Of a stretch of DNA of 64,000 nucleotides, positions 56,961 to 64,000 are shown piece by piece. Below the pieces are notes generated by a model. It was not told the DNA's origin and ran no database searches. It was given only the letters and a program-made list of their open reading frames with translations. Every line of letters starts with the position of its first letter. Positions within the stretch are counted from its first letter, which is position 1. The translations under genes and the position numbers were made by a program. The stretch is from the NCBI GenBank assembly GCA_023055425.1, contig JALGPY010000004.1:18003718-18067717 (forward strand), in the 5' to 3' direction. The DNA is from Linanthus parryae (lineage: Eukaryota > Streptophyta > Magnoliopsida > Ericales > Polemoniaceae).

Positions 56961-58394
56961 TCACTTCTATCCCCTTCAAACATGGTGTCACACAATGTAA
57001 CTTGGCTAGATGGTGTTGCTATGGGAGTGGATATACTAATTGGCTTATTTAACTCCAATTTATCTGCAAACGATGATCATATAAATGAGTACGATGCACT
57101 ATATTCAAATAACTCAAAATCAGGTTGCTCATGTATAAGGAAAGTACCAGTAACAATCAATGATACGCCTCAGCTTCTTCCCTTGTCATGACTGCGATCC
57201 TTCCCATATTCGCATTTTGAGCTCCAGCTCCTCCTGTACCATCCGCATTGTTGTTGTTAGTTCCATTACCAGCATTGTTTTTTGCATTCCTGTCTCGAGC
57301 TCTATTATTCCCCCATAGTTATAGTCATCCTTTCTACCATAAACGTTTCCACCATTGTTGTTTTTTTTCAGTTACCATAGTTCCTGTAACTTTTTCCATT
57401 ATGCTAGTTGGCATTCTGCGTGTTTCCATTGTATTGCCAGTTCCTCTGATAACTGTTTTGGTGTTGCCTCAGATAGTTATTTCCTTAGTTACCCTGCTAG
57501 TTCCTAGATGGCGGTGCCAAAAACTTACAAGCTACATGTCCCCTTCTTTCACAGTTCCTGCAATTCACGAGATTTCCCGCATAATCCGCTCCTGGAGGGG
57601 TTCCATTGACATTGCTTGCAGAAGTAGCGGCGGACTGGCTAAATACCCTCGTTCCTACGGTTACCAAGGTATTGCCCTTGATTATTTTCTCCATTTTTGG
57701 ACTTCAACTTCTTTTCAGTTCCAGCTTCGTTACGTCTTGCAACTGATTGTTACTACCTTCTGTCTCAGCTTGCTTTTGCTTTCCGCGTACTTCGTATTTT
57801 GTTTCTTGAACTCGCAAAATATATGCGGCTCTATCATAATCCTCGTGGAGAGTATCATAAGTTCTGTTCAGCAAAGCTTTCTGTAGCTGAAGGTGTAGTC
57901 CAGATATGAACTTAGCAACTTTGGCGTACTCAGCAGGTACCATATTGACTGCAAATCTAGTGATTTCCACGAACTTCTTGAAATACTCTGCAAAAGAGAC
58001 ACTTCCCTGCCTGAGATTTATGAACTCATGGTTTTCTGATTCTTCACATATGTCGGAAAGAATCGAGACCTGAGTATTTTTTATAGTGCCTCCAAGTTGA
58101 AATTGTGTTGGTCGAGAAAGATTTGTTTCGAACCTTTCGCCAAAAATTCGCCTCACGTTTCAAATATAATATCGTGCAATTGACCTCGCAATCGTCAGGG
58201 CCTTCGATGGTTTCAAACACTTTGTCCATCTTGTCGATCCAGTCCTCTAGTTCAACCGCATCTTCGTTTCCCATGAAGCTTCGAGGCTTCATATGAGCTA
58301 CCTTCTTGGCCCAGTTAGTGCCATTACGAGGGTTATTTATCATTTGGTTCATTTGAGAAAAGAATTGCTCCACGTTGTTGTTCAGATTGGCCAT
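56961..58394 (-). pseudogene. Ty3/gypsy G gag and protease N-terminus
   Basis: Starts ATG 58394 (MANLNNNVEQFFSQMNQM). Gag: WAKKVAHMKPRSFMGNEDAV, LEDWIDKMDKVF, then after frameshifts near 58130 and 58045 FINLRQGSVSFAEYFKKF and YAKVAKFISGLHLQLQK. A degenerate zinc knuckle (CRNCERRGHVAC, two residues short) lies near 57560. Protease N-terminal half: ASYSFI, stop, SSFADKLELNKPISISTP, TPSSQVTLCDTMFEGD, up to 56961 where element C is inserted; it resumes at 46702. Gag wording and Met-type PBS fit a Tekay/Del-like chromovirus. Non-functional. Confidence 0.85.
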
Positions 58395-60685
58395 TTGTTG
58401 ACGATGAACTCTCCTGGTGAAGTATTGTAGCGGTATAAGATTTATAATAAAACTATAATATATAACATGTACAGAGGTATTCAATAAAAAGGTTATCACA
58501 ACTCATATAAACATGCATGTCAAATCTACCGTAAATTTGTCTGTTAAGTCAGAACTCTCCGCCGTACCAGTAGGGCAAGTAAAAATTATGAAATTAGTCA
58601 TGTTCATTCATTTTTTAGTCTAGTTTCATTACCAAGACAAATCAACTCAACAACCCAAGTAACTAGGAAAACACTGCTGCTGCTATCACAGAACTTCTAG
58701 GCTGAAATTTCAACTTGCAGCTTTCAAAACCATTAAATTCAACCAAACAAGTCTAGACTTTGGCTCAGGTAAAACCCTATGTGTATACTTTCATATCCAA
58801 AAATCTGAGACTCATTCAATAACTGGAAGATAGGTTAAGGTCCAAAATGCTGCAGCTGGTCATTCTGCACTTTTTGCCAGCAAACATCCAATTTAAAGAA
58901 TTTTTATCTAAGTCTTCATTTGAGGGCTTGAGCTGAAAATCTTAAATTAGCTTCTGCTATATATCTAGTATCTAGGAAAAATCTGGAAAAATAATTTAAA
59001 GTCTAAAAAGGTTAGAAAATTAAATTCTAACATTTGGGTAGATTTTCACAATGCTGGATTTTCAACAAAACGCTCCAACATTACCAATACTCCTCCTATT
59101 GGGGTTTAAATCATGACATACTCAATAGTTTAGAATATAAAGTCATCTAATATTAAAATCTCGTAGTAAATTCCAAGACGAAAATCCAATTTCACAAGAA
59201 TGCTAAACTAAATCATCCTAAAACTATTTGCCAAAACGTGGCAATAGAGAAAATCTAATTCTTAAAAAAATGAAAATGTAAAGTTTGGCTTCGAGACCTT
59301 ATTCAAACCAACTTGAAAGTCTATGGAAACAAGCTAACTACTCCGAGTCAAATTCTCATTCCTCACGCTACCATCAGACTCCAGATACTCGCCAAATTTA
59401 CCATCCTCTTCATCGTCGATTTCTTGGTACCATGCTTTATGATCTTTCATCAACTCCTGGCAGAGTGATGTAGGTCTATTAAAAACTCATTTGGTACTTA
59501 TACCGATAGTTGGGCCTCTTGGTGCGTCCAAGCATCAAGTCACTATACTTTCTCTAGATCTTACTGAACATTCTCCTCTTAGACAGAGATTTGAGCGTGC
59601 AAAAAGACTTGAACAATGGATCTCTATAACGCACTATACGGTGCTCTTCATATAATTCATCACATCGAGCTACTACACGATCACAAAAAGCAAACAGATA
59701 CTCAGTTTCTCTCCACTTGAGCACAATGGATTGATCCAATGATTTGTAGATACTCTTCCTTGTTCTGATCTTAGTTCAAGCCATCTACAAGGAAAAGATA
59801 AGAGAAACATAAAGATGGTCCCCACAAAATATAGAAGATGTGAGGATAAGAAGCAACATATGTACTAACAAAAACGTTGTAATTTTCTGAAACAACTAGC
59901 TATACCCTAATTCATGAAAATCCAAACAATATTCATTGCTAGTCGATACTCCAATAGGTTTTCATTACATAAACAATTCAAAATAAAATCTCAAAAGGGT
60001 AATATCCTAATAAAATTTCAAATAAAACTCCATATAGGTTATATTATTCTAAGAAACCATAAGTCACAACTCCCAAAATACTTTTTGAGGTGAGGGTGGG
60101 TTGGAACCACTACCGTCCACGCTAACTCTTTAGTCCACCACTCCTCCTGAATTCTCCATAGACGCTTCCCCACGTCTTGTGATCTGGCAATAAAGTACAT
60201 CACATTAAGTGTGGCGTTATCATCCAATGGTCTTAATGCAAATATGTTTTAATTGAGAAGATACTATCCTCCCTCATGAACTAAGACATTGTATTGTCTC
60301 TTAATCGGAATCAAAGAGTTCTCATTAGGTAAAGAGTCCACAATTCAATGACTCTGAACTAGACAGTTGTGGAACACAAATCCTCCAACAAAAGTAAAGA
60401 CCCAGTCAAAGTGCTACGAACACTGGGTAGCTAAGCTGAAAGTCTTCTACGATCAGATTCGCTATATTGACGGCCGTATCTACAAGATTTACAGAATTCT
60501 AACAAGTTTAGGAAATAATGCTAGAAACAAACATAAAGATCTCTTTAGGCTGACTTCTAATCAATTACACGCGTAACAGTCATCAACTTAGATACCCAAT
60601 TCTCAACGGCTTGTCAAATTTTATTAGTTGCCATATATTCGTTTTAAATTATCCTACATATTTTAAATTCCATTTTAGAAAGACC
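58395..60685 (-). other. Gypsy G leader between PBS and gag
   Basis: 2.3 kb in the position of a 5' untranslated leader. Short open frames only; I recognise nothing in it. A small insertion could be hidden here. Confidence 0.5.
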
Positions 60686-60697
60686 GCTCGGATACCA
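60686..60697 (-). promoter_or_regulatory. Primer binding site of gypsy G (initiator tRNA-Met)
   Basis: TGGTATCCGAGC on the minus strand, one mismatch to TGGTATCAGAGC, two bases from the LTR end. Confidence 0.8.
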
Positions 60698-60699
60698 CC

Positions 60700-60800
60700 T
60701 GTAACACCCTCAATTTCTACACTGGGAAACCCGAGAGGGTGCCACTCTGTGTAACACCCCAAAATGACCAAGCCGAAAGCCCCGGGGGTGTCACTCTGTA
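60700..60800. repeat. Tandem duplication of the LTR terminus
   Basis: Two units of about 50 bp, each starting TGTAACACCC and ending GGGTGYCACTCTG. The X LTR has only one. Confidence 0.75.
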
Positions 60801-62718
60801 CCCGAGATGATACCCGGATATAAGGACGTTCAAAAGTGGATACCAAGAAAACTCAATTAAAATTTAAACATTAAACTTTATTACAACTAAAAAAAAGTTG
60901 CCTCAAACATGGGCAAAAATCCAACTAATGAAAAAGTGATAACTAAGAGAATTTCTCTTTATTAAAAATGAAATTCTTGAAGCCGAGGTGTGATTTGCGT
61001 TCCCCGCTAAGCCAAGCTCCCATCATCTAAACCTGTGGTGAAGGAAAACAGAAAAAAGAACACCACAGTTTCCAAAATACTGGCAAGCAAACACCCAAGC
61101 ATGTAAAATGATGATGAGGTAATTTATAAAACAGTAAACAACTTGTCATGGAGTAATTTCTCTGTAAACATAGCGAAGATACAGTTTGACTCTTATAAGA
61201 GGACAAGAGCGATTTCAAGACATTATAATTCGCAAATTCGAGTTCAATATCCAAGTTAGGAAATTTCAAAATCTCATACTCATTATTTTCCCATTAATAA
61301 TCACCAAATCCAAAAATTCACATTTATAATTAGTTGATGCGGGGGAAGAACCATCCACTTCGCAAGCATCCAGGACCTTAAGTGTCGACACCCCCTTAAT
61401 ACTTCTTGCGGCCAGAAGGGTGAGTACTAGGAGCGATCCGGCGCCTTGAAACCGGATTAATTAATTAATTGATTGTCCAGGCATAACCCAACCAAGCCCA
61501 ATAGTAACCATGAGATAACCCCGCACAACTCTTCCACTTTACGTTAACATCAATTATCAGATTATGATGATGTTTTCAGAGAAACGTTTCAAAAAGTGGA
61601 ACAAGTGTTCAAATAGCACATATTTCACATAACACATAAATTCATTCTAAGACAATAAGAGAAGGAAAAAATTTGACACGAAGGGCGTTAGGCACACTAG
61701 GCCTGGCATGTTTACTCACCTCGAATGCAAGAAACTACAGCGACTCATTCGTAGTACTCAACGTACCCGTCGTCCGAGAACTCGTTGCCTAAAAGTTAAC
61801 AATATTCTAATTAATTAAAATATTTTAGTATTATAACTGCTAAACTATATTACATGCACATGACGCTCAAGGGCTTAGGTTCTAACACGAACCCAACATT
61901 TCCAAGTAAACTCGTTACACAGTTGAGTAGGACGAGTGGTTCTATGCTAGTGACACGGTTCTACTCGCCGGTCCATTTTCTATACCCAACTATACTATTT
62001 ATTTTTACACAAGGCGATTACTAATTAACTTAGAGTTATATTTTTGCTAGAAGTAACTCAAAAATTCTCAAACATATGTAATTAGTGTCAAGATCACAAA
62101 ATGAGTGTTAAAACTCACATATTCCAACTAATTTCGACGTCTAGACACTATTTAATATTCCCAAAGCATTAACGACAAATTTAGCAACTTTCGACGACTA
62201 AAAACAGCCCTATAGCAACGAATTCAAGCACTTTAGCGACCGAACATATTTTTCAACAACCCTAGGATATCCAATTACGTGTCTAACAGTCTTGATTTCA
62301 ACTCCAATTCAATTACCCGGCGATTACAACTCGCCCTAGCAACCCAGTGCACGAAACAAGTGGTAGTTTCTAATTAGCTTATTGTTTTGGCTTGATTTTA
62401 CCTCCTACACAAACTAGGGTTCTTGGGTAATCATGAAGAACAATGAATTAAACTTTTCAATATGATCAAAGCAAGTAAAAGTGAGGATTAAACGGACTAA
62501 GATTCTGATAATTGTTGACCAACTTGATACTTACATGAGAAGTGAGGGAGTTGAGAGATTGAGCGGCGGAGATCAAGTTGTTGACGGCGATGTGACGGCG
62601 TAGGATGCTGAAAATCACAACGGGTCAGAGGTGACCCTATTGATCGTGGAAATCAGAGAAGAAGAAGAGGAGAAGTAAAAACAAATAGAAGGAAAAGAGA
62701 AGTAAGTAATTGTACAGT

Positions 62719-62992
62719 AGAAGAAGAAGAAGAAGAAGAAGAAGAAGAAGAAGAAGAAGAAGAAGAAGAAGAAGAAGAAGAAGAAGAAGAAGAAGAAGAA
62801 GAAGAAGAAGAAGAAGAAGAAGAAGAAGAAGAAGAAGAAGAAGAAGAAGAAGAAGAAGAAGAAGAAGAAGAAGAAGAAGAAGAAGAAGAAGAAGAAGAAG
62901 AAGAAGAAGAAGAAGAAGAAGAAGAAGAAGAAGAAGAAGAAGAAGAAGAAGAAGAAGAAGAAGAAGAAGAAGAAGAAGAAGAAGAAGAAGAA
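62719..62992. repeat. (GAA)n microsatellite, about 91 uninterrupted units
   Basis: 274 bp of perfect AGA/GAA repeat on the plus strand, without a single interruption, between TGTACAGT and CGGGCC. Confidence 0.97.
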
Positions 62993-63587
62993 CGGGCCAT
63001 GGCACGACCTGGACGTGGAAGAAGAGAAGGAGAAGAAAAATAAAATGAAGGAGGAGAAACAGACCTAAACAGAGAGGCGATGTAGGACTTGCCGCTGCTG
63101 CTCCTGCTTTGGGCGTCTGGGGTGGCTTCGCAGAGAGAGACGAGGGACGACGATGGTGGTGGGGGTTCCAGTTAAAACAAAGATTGACGAGAGAAAGAGT
63201 GAGAAAAGATTTGAATAGTTTTGACTTGCTGATCGTGAGAAAGAGAGCCAAGAAGGAAGAGTTGGAAACAAAATTGATCAGAAAGGAAGGAATTCGGATT
63301 TTGAATCCGATTGATAGGAGGAGTTTCTCCATGAGGATCGTGATATGGGGGAGGAATCACGCTGATGCAGTTTTTGGGTCAATTATGATACCAATCTGTT
63401 AGAAAAGACACTTTCACACCCCCAGTTTAGGTAAAATACATCCACTACTCCCTAGTTTATTTAAAAGGCACTAAAAACTTTATATAAAAGTCACAAATAC
63501 CACAAAAGCTTATTACTAGTACAAATAAACTCCCAATATAATAATAGCACAAAAACACCCGTAGACACAAAACGGGGTATTTCATCA

Positions 63588-63787
63588 TTCCCTCATTAAA
63601 GAGAGCTTCGTCCTCGAAGCTTAAACCAATTCCTCAAATCCAATAAGGTATGAATCTCCACTCCAAGGTATAACTACTAAATGCAAACCTAAAGTCATGA
63701 ATGATATGCAATATACTATAAGGAGTATTGAATTAAAAACCGAAGGATTCCATCCTCTCCCCCTTAGAGGAGTGACGTTCTCGGAAC
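63588..63787 (-). other. 3' untranslated region of the right-hand gypsy copy
   Basis: Between pol end and LTR. Contains GCTTCGAGGACGAAGC on the minus strand (about 63606-63621), a hairpin of the kind that precedes the polypurine tract in plant chromoviruses. Confidence 0.55.
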
Positions 63788-64000
63788 TCAAAATACCTCG
63801 TCAAAAAGGTGAGGATACTTATTTCTCATATCATCCTCCGCTTCCCAAGTTTCCTCTTCTGTGAGGTGATTCGTCCACAAGACCTTTACTAGTTTGACAC
63901 TCTTGTTGCGGGTATCCATTGTCTTGGTGTCCTGAATCTTAACAGGATGTTCCTCATAACTCAACGACGGATCCGATTCTACTGGTTTGGGGTCCAATAC
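63788..64000 (-). CDS. Chromovirus integrase C-terminus with chromodomain (partial, runs off the window)
   Basis: Open from the window edge to a stop at 63788. Reads EEHPVKIQDTKTMDTRNKSV, then LVKVLWTNHLTEEETWEAED and DMRNKYPHLFDEVF, which match the C-terminal chromodomain of plant Tekay/Del-like integrases (W..H...E.TWE.E..M...YP.LF). Chromodomains of this kind direct integration to heterochromatin. It is the only TE coding stretch here without a visible break, but just 70 codons are in view. Lies just upstream, on the minus strand, of the LTR that also serves as the 5' LTR of gypsy G. Confidence 0.88.
   Translation of the reverse strand, partial: VLDPKPVESDPSLSYEEHPVKIQDTKTMDTRNKSVKLVKVLWTNHLTEEETWEAEDDMRNKYPHLFDEVF

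Larger units (their letters stand above)
60700..63587 (-). repeat. LTR of gypsy G, shared with the next gypsy copy
   Basis: Minus-strand 3' end GGGTGTTACA at 60700 is certain. The 5' end is less so; the best candidate is TGATGAAATACCCCG at about 63587, just after the pol end of the right-hand copy, giving about 2.9 kb. Segments 60700-61880 align with the three X pieces. Contains a terminal 50-bp tandem repeat and the (GAA)n tract. Confidence 0.6.

Noticed and set aside
57248..57886. 212-codon plus-strand hydrophobic frame
   Set aside because: Antisense to gypsy G gag and its zinc-knuckle region; hydrophobicity comes from reverse reading of a polar, Lys/Asn-rich sequence.
62637..63332. Long open frames of poly-Leu, poly-Ser or poly-Arg
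   Set aside because: They are translations of the (GAA)n tract in its different frames and have no other protein-like content.
63380..63590. A separate short LTR (TGATGAAATACC ... CTAACA) followed by a PBS-like TTGGTATCATAATTGACC
   Set aside because: The PBS match breaks down after eight bases and a 190-bp LTR would be odd next to a chromovirus pol; kept only as an alternative to the longer LTR.
1..64000. tRNA, rRNA or other structural RNA genes and host protein-coding genes
   Set aside because: Looked for tRNA-like arms, rRNA wording and exon-intron host genes; the only tRNA-related sequences are retroelement primer binding sites.

Overview
The window reads as gene-poor plant nuclear DNA, most likely pericentromeric or otherwise repeat-rich angiosperm chromatin. 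Nearly all of it can be assigned to transposable elements: Ty3/gypsy and Ty1/copia LTR retrotransposons of plant lineages, a hAT (Ac-like) DNA transposon and a Helitron. I see no convincing host gene, no rRNA or tRNA gene and no CRISPR array. I cannot name the species from sequence alone. Almost every TE reading frame is broken by stops or frameshifts; the only clean coding piece is the C-terminus of a chromovirus integrase at the right edge.

Layout, left to right. (1) 1-4956 is one copy of a segmental duplication (second copy 43467-48421, about 99% identical by eye). It holds gypsy 'G' pol fragments, a solo LTR with 5-bp TSD, a C-family LTR and part of a Helitron. (2) 4958-9821 is Copia-1 (Angela/BARE-like by its LTR start), truncated inside integrase. 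(3) 9822-14095 is a SIRE/Maximus-like copia 3' half with a decayed env-like ORF. (4) 14096-43318 is one partial gypsy LTR ('X') split by two large insertions. Element A (14411-25916, + strand, perfect TSD TCACA) is a non-autonomous LTR element with a hAT transposon in its 3' LTR. Element B (26100-42689, - strand) is a gag-protease-only element with Copia-2 (26944-35367) in its 3' LTR. (5) 43319-58394 is the gypsy G internal region (gag, protease, RT). It is interrupted by a solo LTR and by element C (46703-56960, TSD TCACT), another gag-protease-only element that itself carries a tandem-dimer Helitron. (6) 58395-63587 is the 5' leader, Met-tRNA PBS and LTR of G, with an uninterrupted (GAA)n tract of about 91 units. 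(7) 63588-64000 is the chromodomain end of another gypsy copy sharing that LTR.

Elements A, B, C and the solo LTR share architecture. A and C show PBS matching the tRNA-Asp type, and B a variant. A, B and C keep the same C-terminal peptide (NWVGxSTLNY..LxGGNP) conserved even at synonymous positions, and a hairpin just before the polypurine tract. A and B share stretches of LTR, and A, C and the solo LTR each fill a comparable U3 'slot' with their own array of short quasi-palindromes. B carries such an array internally and the SIRE remnant has its own version. These family-specific palindrome arrays, and the nucleotide-constrained gag-pro tail, are the observations most worth following up.

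Relative order of events inferred from nesting: G and its LTR first; solo LTR and C into G; Helitron into C; then the duplication that copied the G / solo LTR / C-LTR / Helitron segment. Independently X was hit by A and B, then A by hAT and B by Copia-2.
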